Counted from the stretch's first letter, positions 19,417 through 29,654 are shown. The stretch: DNA of 55,742 bases from Gemmatimonadota bacterium (GCA_018672475.1 JABHFS010000108.1:1-55742); one strand, 5' to 3'. The notes: a model not told the origin generated them from the letters alone. Numbers and translations: made by a program.

Positions 19417-22400
19417 CTAATCGCGCAGCACCGCCAACTTGCCAAGCCGGACTTCCTCGCCGTCGGTAATCCGATACAGGTAGATGCCAGATCCAACCAA
19501 CTGACCGGCCTGATTCCGCCCATCCCACAACACGCCCCCGTCCCCGTCTCTTTCGACGAGCGAACGAACGAGTTGACCACTGGCATCGAAGACCGCGACC
19601 GCTGCGGCAGGGGTCAGAAAAGCGAAGGTCAACTCGCCGAATAACGGGCGGTAAGGGTTCGGAAAGGGTTTTGCGGCACTCAGATCAGAAGCCGCATAGC
19701 GAAAGCTCAATGCTCCCTCGACCAGCAAACCGTCGTCGTCGATCAGGTCGGTAATATTAATGCCGTAGGAACGCCCCACAGGCCGTAGTGGCGAAGCCAG
19801 CTGCAAAACGATCCGGTCGCCGTCGACTTGCACCGACGCGATTTGCAAAGAGGTATCGATAAAGGCGAAGGCTCTTTGCAGCCCATCCCGTGCTGCGATG
19901 GGCTTGTCAAACTGGATCGCCACCCTTGTTGCCGATAGCACCTCGGCGCGCAGCGGACGGGCGGGGTTCGATAAAGCATGGAGGACAAAAGAAAAACTCG
20001 GATCGGCCAATGCCCCCCCCGACTCGCTGCGCAAGCCGGTGATGCTCAAAGTATATCGCCCCGAGTCGGGCAGAGTTTCCGCAAAGGCAAGCACGATACG
20101 CTCGCCCCCGCGGTCGGCCACCGCCGCGACCACCGGCCCCAGATCCGGTTCGACGCGAAAGCGATAAGCAAGGGGCTCCTCCATCTCGGCGCTAAATTCG
20201 AGTGCCAGTTGAAACGTCGATATGCGTTGTAGCGATTTGAGTTTCGGCGCTGGAAAAACCTTCGCCGACCGCTCGACGGTGAAAGGCCCGACCACACCAT
20301 CACCACCTAGTGCTGCCACTCGATAGCTATGGCTTGCACCGAGTGACAGACCATCGTCGATATAGGACACCCCATCATGACGGTCGACTACCACCTCCCC
20401 ATCGCGCAATATTCTATACCCAGTAGCGCCCGCCACCGGTTGCCACTCGAGACCGATCGCATCATCCGCCGATGAATACGCCACAAAACCAGCCGGCCGT
20501 TCAACCGCAGCCCCCTCAACCGCCAATGAGAAAATCTCGACCTGGCCGTCTCCATTAAACACCAGATCAACTGCCCCATCACCGTCGACATCGCCAATCA
20601 AAGGCCGATGCGTTTCGCGCACCTTGTTATGCCATACGGGTTCATAAGCACCGGCCTCAGTCGCGCGAAAAACGTAGAGGTTCGGCACCGTTAACAGCAC
20701 CCATTCCACATCCCCGTCCCCGTCCAGATCTCCCAGGCCAATGCCGCTGCCTCCCGGCTGACCGCCGAGAACCTCAACCTGCCATTCGGATGCGTATGCA
20801 TTATCGCCCGTCGCACCGTAAACGTCGACTTGCCAGCGCCTGGCTTCTACATCAAATGGGTCATTAAAGAAACGGGCGACAGCGAATTCACCCGCCCCGT
20901 CCCCATCCAAATCCAAGCCACCCCCGACAATGCGCGCATCGCCGTCACCGGCTTGTTGCCAACCACTGCGATAGGCGTCGTCGGCTATCCGTTCATAGAC
21001 GAAGACATCCCCGTCGTCATCGCCGCTTAGCAGTTCTCCGCGTCCATCGCCGTCCATATCACCGACGACTTGCCGTTGCCCCAAGCCATTGCTGCCAGTG
21101 GTCGGGTTGGCCAACACAGCGATTTCGGCGTATTGATTGTCCGCCGTGCTTTCAAAGACCTGAAAAAATGGCCCAGTGCTCGAACGCAAAAAAAACTCGG
21201 ACCGCCCGTCCTCATCGAGATCGGCGGATTCCCCCCCCCAAACATCGCGCCATTCCCAAACCAGACGATCGGGGAATGCCACAGGAGAAGGCGTCTCGAA
21301 CAGCCGGACCCTCAACGCGTCGACGGCCATCAATTCCAACAAGCCGTCACCATCACCGTCCTGCACGCCCCAGGGAATAAACAATTGCAGCGTGTTGAAG
21401 ATCCGCTCTGAAGCGCCGGCGCGGTACTGGTAAAAATCACCCGTATTGTATTGCAACTCCCCGCCGTAGCCCATCTGCACCACTTCACTGATGCCATCAC
21501 CATTAAAGTCACTCAGCTCGGGCATCAAATACCCGTCGGGTAAAACCACCTTGAGATTAAACGCCCAGCGGTCGACTCGATTGGCAAAAGTCTCAACCGT
21601 ACCAACGGGGACCCTAGGCCCGGCCTGGCCGGCAGCACCGGCGCGCACCCAAACATCATAACGACCAGCCGGCAAATCCAGCGGCAATTCCACCCTTTGT
21701 TTTTTCCGTGCTGGAGGAGCGGCCAACTGATACCGTATTTGATCTTCCTGCTGCAAAAATACCGTGCCCGCCGCAGAAAGATCCGTCTGCCATTCGACCG
21801 CATCACTCCAATACGGCCCCTGCAAAGCACGCACCACCCGCGCAGCCTTGGCTTCGGGGCCCTCAGACACGAGTTGCAACTCCACCCGCTCTTCCACCCA
21901 CCCACCACCGCCCCAACCGCGCAGTCTAAGCAAATAGGCCCCGTCGACCAAATTCCCCGTATCCCAGGAAACGCGTATCTCTTTTTTAGGGATCGCTCCC
22001 GCCTCAATGAGATTCCACCTCCGAGGTTCGACCTCTCCCAGTCCCCAACTCAACTCGTATTGTTCGACACCCAACAACGCTAGATCTATGGAGATTTTTC
22101 CGATATTAGCCATGCCGCCAGACGGGTTGCGAATCTGCAACGAAGGGGGATTCTCCACCTCTAACGCGGCAAAATGTGCCAAACCGGCACCGGAAAAAGA
22201 GTCCCAGCCATCGGGACCAACATCTCGGGCACTTACCGCCAGGGCTCCGCGCACCTCTGCGGATGTCCACTGCGGCTGTAGGGCCAAAAGCTGCCCGGCC
22301 AGACCTGCCACATGGGCAGAGGCCATAGAGGTCCCCGAGCGCTCTATATAACCGCCACCGGGCGATAAGCTCCAAATCGCATGACCTGGTGCAGCGATAT

Positions 22401-23448
22401 CGAGACTGGGGCCGTAATTCGAAAAGGCTAAAACTCCTCCACCCGGCGCCGTCGCACCGACCGCAATGGTCCATTCACTACGAGCAGGGTAAAAAATATC
22501 ACTCGTGCCCTCATTGCCCGCCGCCGCCACCAGCACCAAGCCGCGCTCGGCTGCGTAACGCACCGCAGCCTCGATCACCGGCGAAGGTTGCGGGTCGCCC
22601 CAACTCATATTGACTACCTGGGCGCCATTGTCCGCGGCGTAAACCAGCGCCGCCGCCGTATCGTCATCTTGCAGATACCCACCGCCGGACAAATTAAAAC
22701 CCGCGCGCAAAACCATAAGACGCACTCCTGGTGCGATCCCGGCGATCCCGATGCCATTGCCGGCAACGGCCGCGACGATACCCCCGACATGCGTTCCATG
22801 CCCCGATTCGTCAAAAGGATCGGCGTCTCGTTCGAGATAGTCTCCGGTCCCGGTTAGCCCCGGCGCATCACTAAAATCCCAGCCGATACGGTCATCTATA
22901 TACCCATTGCCATCGTCGTCGACTCCTGGGATCCCTTCATCCTCCGCTCGATTTAACCACAATTGGCCGACAAGGTCCGGATGGGTATAATCCATTCCCG
23001 AATCGACGATCGCGACAACGACCGGCCCTAAATCACCCGGTGTTACGCTCTGCCACCCCATATCCACCAGGTTCCACTGCGCGGCAAAAAGCGAATCTGC
23101 CGCCGCCTCGCGCCGCAAATAATTTGGTTGAGCATATTCGACCTGAGGCCATTGAAGCAATTCTTTAGCGACTTGTTCAGGATCGAGCTTCGCTGGCAAT
23201 TGCAAACGGTACCACTGACCCAGCCCAGACGTTTGAGCGGGCTTACCTAATCCTTTTGGCCTTTTTTTAAAGAGCTCTTCGACGGCAAGCCGTCCATAAC
23301 GCTGCTGCCACACATCGAGCAAATCGGCTACGGCCGTTTTACCGGCCCCGGACCGCAAACTGAAAAGCACCTCCTCGGGAGCAAAGCGCTCAAGAGCAGA
23401 TGCCGACGAGGCAAAAGCCAAAAAAAGCAATGGGGCAAACCGTATCAT
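19417..23448 (-). CDS. Secreted S8 subtilisin-like peptidase with FG-GAP/VCBS repeats and FlgD-Ig sorting domain
   Basis: A 1343-residue exported protease. A signal peptide (about residues 1-18) is followed by an inhibitor-like propeptide to ~115. The catalytic domain has D149 ('VVVAIVDSGMDYTHPDL'), H217 ('ESGHGTHVGG'), N312 ('AAAGNEG') and S374 ('SGTSMASAHVAG'). Residues ~640-960 are FG-GAP-like repeats with Asp-rich calcium loops ('GDGDGLLELMAVD', 'DLDGDGAGEFAV'). A fibronectin-like domain ('YSSADDAIGLEWQPVAGATG') and two Ig-like domains precede the C-terminal FlgD-Ig/type-A sorting-like domain ('PFPNPYRP' to 'GSGIYLYRITDG'). It probably degrades extracellular protein. Such tails act as secretion signals in FCB bacteria with type IX secretion; that system is not in this window. 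Confidence 0.93.
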   Translation of the reverse strand: MIRFAPLLFLAFASSASALERFAPEEVLFSLRSGAGKTAVADLLDVWQQRYGRLAVEELFKKRPKGLGKPAQTSGLGQWYRLQLPAKLDPEQVAKELLQWPQVEYAQPNYLRREAAADSLFAAQWNLVDMGWQSVTPGDLGPVVVAIVDSGMDYTHPDLVGQLWLNRAEDEGIPGVDDDGNGYIDDRIGWDFSDAPGLTGTGDYLERDADPFDESGHGTHVGGIVAAVAGNGIGIAGIAPGVRLMVLRAGFNLSGGGYLQDDDTAAALVYAADNGAQVVNMSWGDPQPSPVIEAAVRYAAERGLVLVAAAGNEGTSDIFYPARSEWTIAVGATAPGGGVLAFSNYGPSLDIAAPGHAIWSLSPGGGYIERSGTSMASAHVAGLAGQLLALQPQWTSAEVRGALAVSARDVGPDGWDSFSGAGLAHFAALEVENPPSLQIRNPSGGMANIGKISIDLALLGVEQYELSWGLGEVEPRRWNLIEAGAIPKKEIRVSWDTGNLVDGAYLLRLRGWGGGGWVEERVELQLVSEGPEAKAARVVRALQGPYWSDAVEWQTDLSAAGTVFLQQEDQIRYQLAAPPARKKQRVELPLDLPAGRYDVWVRAGAAGQAGPRVPVGTVETFANRVDRWAFNLKVVLPDGYLMPELSDFNGDGISEVVQMGYGGELQYNTGDFYQYRAGASERIFNTLQLFIPWGVQDGDGDGLLELMAVDALRVRLFETPSPVAFPDRLVWEWRDVWGGESADLDEDGRSEFFLRSSTGPFFQVFESTADNQYAEIAVLANPTTGSNGLGQRQVVGDMDGDGRGELLSGDDDGDVFVYERIADDAYRSGWQQAGDGDARIVGGGLDLDGDGAGEFAVARFFNDPFDVEARRWQVDVYGATGDNAYASEWQVEVLGGQPGGSGIGLGDLDGDGDVEWVLLTVPNLYVFRATEAGAYEPVWHNKVRETHRPLIGDVDGDGAVDLVFNGDGQVEIFSLAVEGAAVERPAGFVAYSSADDAIGLEWQPVAGATGYRILRDGEVVVDRHDGVSYIDDGLSLGASHSYRVAALGGDGVVGPFTVERSAKVFPAPKLKSLQRISTFQLALEFSAEMEEPLAYRFRVEPDLGPVVAAVADRGGERIVLAFAETLPDSGRYTLSITGLRSESGGALADPSFSFVLHALSNPARPLRAEVLSATRVAIQFDKPIAARDGLQRAFAFIDTSLQIASVQVDGDRIVLQLASPLRPVGRSYGINITDLIDDDGLLVEGALSFRYAASDLSAAKPFPNPYRPLFGELTFAFLTPAAAVAVFDASGQLVRSLVERDGDGGVLWDGRNQAGQLVGSGIYLYRITDGEEVRLGKLAVLRD

Positions 23449-23576
23449 AACTGCTTCAATATTAACAACTTCCTTAGTCAGCGCAAACGAGTTAGAAAGC
23501 CTCTATTTACCAAGATGTTAGTCGCGTACAAGTCGAACTCTTTCGCAGGCGTCGCTCTTATAGACATTTATTAGGC

Positions 23577-23612
23577 TTGACATTTCTCTCATCGGCCCAA
23601 TACATTTGGGCC
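23577..23612 (+). promoter_or_regulatory. Sigma-70 promoter with overlapping palindromic operator
   Basis: TTGACA (23577-23582), an 18-bp spacer and TACATT (23601-23606) form a good vegetative promoter for the Gfo/Idh/MocA pair. The -10 box lies in a perfect inverted repeat, GGCCCAA (23594-23600), TACAT, TTGGGCC (23606-23612). A repressor bound there would block RNA polymerase. The ATG is 78 bp downstream of the palindrome. Confidence 0.55.
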
Positions 23613-23690
23613 AAACGGCGAAGTGGACCTGTAAAAAATCATGGGCAACCTCACCCGTTCGTAATCACCCCACTAACCCAGTTGTCGACT

Positions 23691-24827
23691 ATGTCCGCCG
23701 CAACAACCTACGGCATCCTCCTCGTCAGCTTTAGCAAGCACAGCCACCAGCAACATTTCGTCCCCCTCTACCAAGCCCACCCGCGCCTACGCATTGTCGG
23801 GGTAGTCGACCACCCCGACATTGATGGTGAACTACGCCAAGCCAACCGACAGTGGGCCGAAAAGCTCTCGGTGCCCTATAGCGAGGACGTCGGACAGGCG
23901 ATCAACGATCCTGCGATCGACATTGTCAGTATCGGTTGCGAAATAGAAAAACGCTCCGAGTTGATCGTCCGTACGGCCACAGCGGGCAAACACCTATGGG
24001 TCGACAAGTTTCCCGGCGCGACCCTAAGCGAGTGCGAGCTCGCGGTAGCTGCGGTTGAAAACGCTGGTGTGCGGGCCATTATCCCCGGCTACGCCTATGG
24101 CGAGCTCGCCCGCCAGGTCCGAATGGTCTTAGCAGACGGCTGTCTAGGTGACCTGCTTGGGATACACCTCGACATAATGTTCGGCAAGGGCTGGCCGCGC
24201 GCAATTAAGCAACGCGCGCCCTTCACTTTGCCCGATGGTCACTGGAAATACCCCGAGCTCAAAAGAGAGTTATTGACGGTCGGTGCTTATTCAGTCGGCC
24301 TGATCCAAGAATGCCTCGGCCCGATCCGCCATATAGTCGGCCATGCCGGTGCCTTTTTCTTTCCCGAACACGCAGTCAATGGCTGTGACGACTTCGGCAC
24401 GCTGACGATGACCGATGACCAGGGGCGCGTTGCGACGTTGAGTGCGGGTCGCATCGGCGTAGCCGGCCACCCGCAAGGCGGCCCTGCCCGCGCCTATCTG
24501 ATCGGCTCCCGCCAATCCGCCACCGTCGATAGCAAAAACCCCGCTTTGCACACGTATATGCGCGATTATACCGCCGGTTATGATTACACCCCGCCCCCCA
24601 CAGACCCAATGCAATGGCACGAAGGCCCCCCCGTCCTAGCCAACGCCTTGGCCAACGATGTGGCAGGCTTATCTGTCGGGCTGGAAGACTTGGTAGCCGC
24701 CATCGACGAGAATAGGCCACCGCGCTATGGCCTCCGCCAGGGCCGGGACCTAATGGAAATTCTCTTAGCGGGATATCGCGCCGCCGGCCTCGGCGAGGCC
24801 GTAGAACTACCACTGGAGCGGGACTGA
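23691..24827 (+). CDS. Gfo/Idh/MocA-family oxidoreductase
   Basis: A 378-residue member of the family in a divergent form: the first strand lacks the usual GxGxxG ('YGILLVSFSKHSHQQHFVPL'), but 'DPAIDIVSIGCEIEKRSELI' and 'GKHLWVDKFPGATLSECELA' (VDK in place of EKP) follow the pattern. The C-terminal domain includes 'GAYSVGLIQECLGPIRHIVG', the place of the catalytic motif. I chose ATG 23691, because upstream codons overlap the promoter. The stop overlaps the next start (TGATG). Likely acts on a sugar or cyclitol; the altered cofactor loop makes activity uncertain. Confidence 0.8.
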   Translation: MSAATTYGILLVSFSKHSHQQHFVPLYQAHPRLRIVGVVDHPDIDGELRQANRQWAEKLSVPYSEDVGQAINDPAIDIVSIGCEIEKRSELIVRTATAGKHLWVDKFPGATLSECELAVAAVENAGVRAIIPGYAYGELARQVRMVLADGCLGDLLGIHLDIMFGKGWPRAIKQRAPFTLPDGHWKYPELKRELLTVGAYSVGLIQECLGPIRHIVGHAGAFFFPEHAVNGCDDFGTLTMTDDQGRVATLSAGRIGVAGHPQGGPARAYLIGSRQSATVDSKNPALHTYMRDYTAGYDYTPPPTDPMQWHEGPPVLANALANDVAGLSVGLEDLVAAIDENRPPRYGLRQGRDLMEILLAGYRAAGLGEAVELPLERD

Positions 24828-25696
24828 TGGCCATAGCGCTCGTCGCCCACCCCACCTTAGACGCAGTCACCGAGCAAATCGGCGATGCCTTGCCGATAAC
24901 CGGACTCTATTACCCCGTCCGATCGCGCCCGAGTGACTCTACACTGCCCTTCTATGGCGATCTGACGGCAATGCTGGCAGAGACCGGTGCCCATACCTGC
25001 GCATTTCTCTCCCCATATCAAAATCTGCACAAAGACGTAAAAACCTGCCTTGAGGCCGGCGTTGATGTGCTTTGCGGCGGCCCCATCCCTAAACTCGATG
25101 ACCAGACCGCGTTACAAAGCAAGGCCCGCTTAGCAATCGGCGGCGTCCACCACTCGTCTGCGCTCTTCAACAAAGCCCTGCAACAAAGACTCAATCCCTC
25201 ATTTGCCCAGGCCGTTTACCTGCGCTTGCTGTCGGGTGCGCAAGGCCCCGGCCTATTACCCGCCTGGTGGGCCGCCTGCAAACAATGGACCTTAGCCATA
25301 GATCTTTTAGGAGAAACCCCCCTGCAGTTGCACATCAGCGCCTACCGCCAGGGCCGCGCCTATCAGATAGCCCTGACCGCTGCGACTACGAGTGGAACAA
25401 CCGTGCAATTGCTCATCGCCCCGCAACGCACATTAACTGAATTGACATTGCTGGGAACGGGTGGCACCATTTCAGCGAGTTCTGCGCAAAGTGGGATTGC
25501 CCTAAGCAATGCCCAGGGAACTCGGATAATGCCCGACGTATTACCCCCGGCCGAAATAGAGTGGCTACGGCGTTTCGAGCATAAAAATGCCCCGCCACAA
25601 CCCGACGGGGCTTCTATCTCGGACTGCGGTCCGCTGCTGCTGCGGGGCTTGCGCCAAGCCCTGCGACAAAAACGACCGATAGCGCTAAAGCTTTAG
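24827..25696 (+). CDS. Divergent Gfo/Idh/MocA-like protein
   Basis: A 289-residue protein translated from an ATG that overlaps the preceding stop. The middle 'CLEAGVDVLCGGPIPKLDDQ' corresponds to the family's 'aleaGkhVlcEKP' block with EKP replaced by GGP, and the following 'RLAIGGVHHSSALFNKALQQ' also fits the family. There is no glycine-rich NAD loop at the N-terminus, and the total is shorter than normal. It may be a non-catalytic partner of the upstream oxidoreductase or a decaying paralogue. It ends convergently with the indolepyruvate oxidoreductase gene, overlapping it by four bases. Confidence 0.6.
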   Translation: MAIALVAHPTLDAVTEQIGDALPITGLYYPVRSRPSDSTLPFYGDLTAMLAETGAHTCAFLSPYQNLHKDVKTCLEAGVDVLCGGPIPKLDDQTALQSKARLAIGGVHHSSALFNKALQQRLNPSFAQAVYLRLLSGAQGPGLLPAWWAACKQWTLAIDLLGETPLQLHISAYRQGRAYQIALTAATTSGTTVQLLIAPQRTLTELTLLGTGGTISASSAQSGIALSNAQGTRIMPDVLPPAEIEWLRRFEHKNAPPQPDGASISDCGPLLLRGLRQALRQKRPIALKL

Positions 25697-28600
25697 GAAC
25701 GCAGCGCTTCTACAAGCTCTTGCCCGCGTTTCTTAGCGGCAATAGCCGCCTTCTCCTTAACATGCTCGTATCCACGAATACTATCCGGCAATTCCGCAAT
25801 TTCAATCGCTTTTCCGTATTTTTCTCCCGTCAATCCCGCTATAATTAGTTCAATCAGTCCACAATACCAATCGACTAACTCGCGCTCCATTTTTCGCGCC
25901 GGCGTCCTCGCGAAAATATCGAAGACGGTACCCCGCAAAAATTTCAACCGACTCAATAACACAAGCGAGGGTCGTAAACCCCGAGCAAAACCAATTTTCT
26001 TTCGCAAGATACCCCGCAAAATCGGCGGATGCAGTTGGCGCACGATCTCGACTTCACCGTCGAAAAGAGCCTGCATGCGCTGCTCGGAATCAGTAGCCGT
26101 AGCCAATCGCGCCACTTCGTATTCATCTTTATACGCCATAATTTTGAACAAACCGCGAACGACTGCGCGGGTTAATTTCAAATCGCGCGCTGGTAGACCT
26201 CGCTCGGCCTGCCAGACTTTCTGTACCCAGGACAAATAACGGCGCGCATAGGCTTCGTCCTGATAATCGCACAACTCGGCCAAACGCGTGCATAACTCGT
26301 GCTGACCTTCGGCGTCGAGCCCGGTGACTGCAGCTAGCGCCTCATCGAGCAAGGCCGCGCCCTTTGCCGTTGTCGCCAAGCGCACCTTGACATCGTTTAA
26401 CGCTTGTTGCGCGGATACCTTCTTTGTCCCCAAAGCTCGCTCAACACGGCCTGGATCGACCACGGACAGACGCCCCCAACGAAAGGCTTGAATATTGTTT
26501 TCTACCGCTCGGGCGTTGAGCTCAATCGCCCGCTCGATCGACTCGCCGCTCAACGGCACCGCCCCGGCCTGATAGGCCGCCCCGAGGAGGATCATATTGG
26601 CATAGAGCGTATCGGCAAAAAGCTCTTCTGCCAAGTAATAGGTGTCCAGATAGAGATTGTCTTTCTTAGTGTACTGTTCGATGAGTGCCTGCAAACCGGC
26701 TGCCTCCGGAAAAGCCTGTTGCCGTGGATTGCGGTTCATCGAGGCATTGGCAATCTCGGCCGTGCTCACCATCGCCCGGGTGCGCTCAGGCGAGGCGTAT
26801 TTGAGATTGTCCGGCTCAGCCGAACGCAACAAATCAAAACCCAAATAGAGATCGACCCCGCCAGGAAACAGGCGGTTAAAAACAGGCTGCTCGGTTTCAC
26901 TGATTAGAATCGGCGCCTCGACCGGCCCCCCCTTCTGGGCCAAGCCGGTATTATTGGACAAATAGACATATTTGCCGTCCATCATAGCCGCATAGGCAAT
27001 CAGATGGGAAATCGTCACCACACCGGTTCCGCCCCGGCCCATCGCGAAGATCGAATACGTCCCGTCGATTGCGCATGCCGGCGGTTCGGGCAACGCCTCT
27101 AAAGCTTCTGGTCGCCGCCTTTTCAGACGGGTGCCTTTGTCTGGTTTTATTATTACAAAAGAAGGACATTCCCCATCGATACACAGACCGTCCTGGGCAC
27201 AACTGGCTTGCCGAACTTGGGTCTTCTCGCCAAACTCCGTTTCAACGCTATAGAGAGCCGCGCACCCTTCCGATTGAGCATAGCAATCACCGCAACCCTC
27301 ACAGATAGCCTCATCAATAAGCACGTATTCTTCGGGTGTTAAGCCCTGCCGCCGGCGACGACGCTCCTTTTCTGTCGCGCACTCCTTGTCGAGGATCAGC
27401 ACCGTCGTCCCACTGACTCGCTTGAAATCTGCCAAAGCTTTGGCGTGGTCCTCCAAGGCGTAGATCTCAATCCTCTCACCGGCCAGACTGCGATAGCGCG
27501 TCGGATCCTCACAGACGACGCCGACTTGCACGACCCCGAGCCCTAAGAGTTCCTGTACCACATCGGGGACTGGGCGTTGACCGCCCGGCCGTTGGCCACC
27601 AGTCAGCGCTACAGCCCCATTGTAGAGCAGTAGAAAAGTGATATTCACCTGGCCGTGGATACAACTCTGTATCGCCCCGCGCCCGCTGTGGAAATAACTG
27701 CCGTCGCCTAGATACTGGTAGATATGTTGGTGGTCGTTAAATTGCGACCAACCGCTGTAAATCGCCCCACCCGCACCCATTGTCGGTATATAGAGTACTC
27801 CTGTATCATACGCCTCTATCGCTCGAATCGAGGAACAGCCTATCGCCCCGCCCGGTTTTTCCTTCAAATCGCGGAATGAATTATACGGACAGCCCCCACA
27901 CGACATCGGAGTCACCCTGGGCACGGCCGGATACACCCTGTCGAGAACGGCCCGGAGGGAGGTAAGCCTGCCAACTTCCGCTGCAAGACGCGGCCCCAAT
28001 TTTTGCGCCAACTCCTCGGGGTCGACTTCCCCGTATGAGGGGATAAATGGCTGCCCCTCTTCGTCGTATTGACCATAAACCGCCTCAACCCCGGTATTCC
28101 ACAATGCAGCCTTTACCGCTTCTTCCACAAAGGGGCCAGGCTCTTCGACGACATACACCCGTCGCAAATCCTTGGCGAATTCTCGCACGACTCGCTGGTC
28201 AAGGGGGTAGGCTACTACTAAGTGCAGAATAGGGACGCGCAATCCCAGATAGGACAGGGCCTGACGCACATCAGTGTAACTTTTACCCGTGGCAATAATG
28301 CCGATTTCACCGCCTGCATCAGCATCGATAATGCGATTGAGGTCATTGGCCCTGATATAGGCTTCGACCAATGGCCATTTCTCCTCGAGCAACTGACGCT
28401 GCATGGGTAAAGCACCTGTGGCCATAACAATCTGGTTGAATTGCTTGGCATACGTCCGCTCGGGCAAAACGATTTCTGGACGCACAAGACGCAAATCAAC
28501 CGTACTCGCCGCATCACATACCGGGGTCGTCAATTTCAGCGAAGTCACTACACCTGTATGGCGGGATAGGGCGATGGCATGCAGGCCCAGACGGATTATT

Positions 28601-29103
28601 TCTTCGACATTAGCTGGGTAAAAAGTCGGAATCATACTGCTGCGCAACACCCAATCACTTGCCCCAGGCGACACGGAACTTTTGGACCGGTGATCCTCTC
28701 CCGACAACAAGACAATCGCTCCCCGCTTCCCCGTGCCGCTCAAATTCGCCAACCACATCTCGTCGGGAATCCACATCGTGCCGTGAGCTTTGCCATACCA
28801 AAAGGCATCGACATCCCCACTCGCCGCGAATTGGCTGCCCAAGACGGCGGAAGCGGCGGTTTTTTCGTTGATGCCAAACTGGTGAACGGTGCGCCCCTGG
28901 CGATTGAGCGTTTCGAGTTGCTCAACAAGCTTTAAGTCTAACCCGCCTAGTGGCGACCCTTCATACCCGGTAAAATAGGTCTGATTGATATGGCCGCTTG
29001 CCTGATCCAGTCTTTGCTTTTCCAATACCAGGCGAATAATCGCTTCCATGCCCGTTAGAAAGACTTGTCCGTCTTGCTGCTGAAATTTATCCTCAATATC
29101 CAT
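25693..29103 (-). CDS. Indolepyruvate:ferredoxin oxidoreductase, fused long form
   Basis: A 1136-residue enzyme that combines all subunits. The N-terminus ('FLTGMEAIIRLVLEKQRLDQ', 'TYFTGYEGSPLGGLDLKL') is the pyrimidine domain; 'SCGGCPYNS' and 'GDGSYFHSGRGAIQSCIHG' belong to the TPP-binding part; a cysteine cluster 'CEGCGDCYAQSEGC' plus 'CAQDGLCIDGECPSF' (about 595-655) should bind an Fe-S cluster; 'MGRGGTGVVTISHLIAYAAM' begins the gamma-like domain; a long C-terminal helical domain follows. It oxidatively decarboxylates aryl pyruvates with CoA and ferredoxin, in aromatic amino acid breakdown. The length is typical for the fused form. Monocistronic here. Confidence 0.9.
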   Translation of the reverse strand: MDIEDKFQQQDGQVFLTGMEAIIRLVLEKQRLDQASGHINQTYFTGYEGSPLGGLDLKLVEQLETLNRQGRTVHQFGINEKTAASAVLGSQFAASGDVDAFWYGKAHGTMWIPDEMWLANLSGTGKRGAIVLLSGEDHRSKSSVSPGASDWVLRSSMIPTFYPANVEEIIRLGLHAIALSRHTGVVTSLKLTTPVCDAASTVDLRLVRPEIVLPERTYAKQFNQIVMATGALPMQRQLLEEKWPLVEAYIRANDLNRIIDADAGGEIGIIATGKSYTDVRQALSYLGLRVPILHLVVAYPLDQRVVREFAKDLRRVYVVEEPGPFVEEAVKAALWNTGVEAVYGQYDEEGQPFIPSYGEVDPEELAQKLGPRLAAEVGRLTSLRAVLDRVYPAVPRVTPMSCGGCPYNSFRDLKEKPGGAIGCSSIRAIEAYDTGVLYIPTMGAGGAIYSGWSQFNDHQHIYQYLGDGSYFHSGRGAIQSCIHGQVNITFLLLYNGAVALTGGQRPGGQRPVPDVVQELLGLGVVQVGVVCEDPTRYRSLAGERIEIYALEDHAKALADFKRVSGTTVLILDKECATEKERRRRRQGLTPEEYVLIDEAICEGCGDCYAQSEGCAALYSVETEFGEKTQVRQASCAQDGLCIDGECPSFVIIKPDKGTRLKRRRPEALEALPEPPACAIDGTYSIFAMGRGGTGVVTISHLIAYAAMMDGKYVYLSNNTGLAQKGGPVEAPILISETEQPVFNRLFPGGVDLYLGFDLLRSAEPDNLKYASPERTRAMVSTAEIANASMNRNPRQQAFPEAAGLQALIEQYTKKDNLYLDTYYLAEELFADTLYANMILLGAAYQAGAVPLSGESIERAIELNARAVENNIQAFRWGRLSVVDPGRVERALGTKKVSAQQALNDVKVRLATTAKGAALLDEALAAVTGLDAEGQHELCTRLAELCDYQDEAYARRYLSWVQKVWQAERGLPARDLKLTRAVVRGLFKIMAYKDEYEVARLATATDSEQRMQALFDGEVEIVRQLHPPILRGILRKKIGFARGLRPSLVLLSRLKFLRGTVFDIFARTPARKMERELVDWYCGLIELIIAGLTGEKYGKAIEIAELPDSIRGYEHVKEKAAIAAKKRGQELVEALRS

Positions 29104-29241
29104 TTCTACTCGATCGTCTTAGTCTTATTTTTCAACCTGTTAGAGTATATCAAACCCCTTTACATTCGGCAAGAAAAAGCAGCGTATTTCCCTCTTGTGG
29201 CCGCACTGGTTATCCGTTTAAAACAATCCATTAGAATAGTA

Positions 29242-29270
29242 TTGCCTGTTGGTTCATATATACTTATATA
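29242..29270 (+). promoter_or_regulatory. Sigma-70-type promoter of the 95-aa gene
   Basis: TTGCCT (29242-29247), a 17-bp spacer and TATATA (29265-29270), in an AT-rich stretch about 90 bp before the ATG at 29364. No other candidate is as good in the 260-bp divergent gap, which otherwise contains no recognisable feature. Confidence 0.4.
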
Positions 29271-29363
29271 TTGTTGTGTTCGCGATCGACCGAACTGCAC
29301 CACATATCCACATGGGTATTGGGTACATAACCTTTTTATTTTCAATAATCTTGAGTTGAGAAT

Positions 29364-29654
29364 ATGGCTGAAAACATCGACGAACTCACGATCCACTACG
29401 AAGAAGATGGAAAAATTTTGCGCAAAGAAGTCGCCAAGGAAGTCCTCAGTAAGGGGTCATGGGCGACCATTATGTATCTCTATCAGGATCTAGACCGCAA
29501 AACCGAAGAGTATGGTAAGCAAAAAGTATCGATCCGCCGCTATCAAAAACGCGAAGGGACCTTTATCCAACGCAGCAAATTCGAAGTATCAAGTCCTGCC
29601 CAAGCTCGGGCGATTTGCAATAAAATTCAAGATTGGTTTCCCGAAGAAGAATAA
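29364..29654 (+). CDS. Small conserved hypothetical protein
   Basis: A 96-residue soluble protein: 'LTIHYEEDGKILRKEVAKEV', 'LSKGSWATIMYLYQDLDRKT', 'KVSIRRYQKREGTFIQRSKF', then 'SPAQARAICNKIQDWF'. The pattern (two beta strands, a helix, a basic strand pair and a final helix) looks like a compact fold. I have a memory of similar small proteins in delta-proteobacteria and related groups, but no function is known to me. It is alone in its transcript and ends at a strong hairpin. Confidence 0.7.
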   Translation: MAENIDELTIHYEEDGKILRKEVAKEVLSKGSWATIMYLYQDLDRKTEEYGKQKVSIRRYQKREGTFIQRSKFEVSSPAQARAICNKIQDWFPEEE

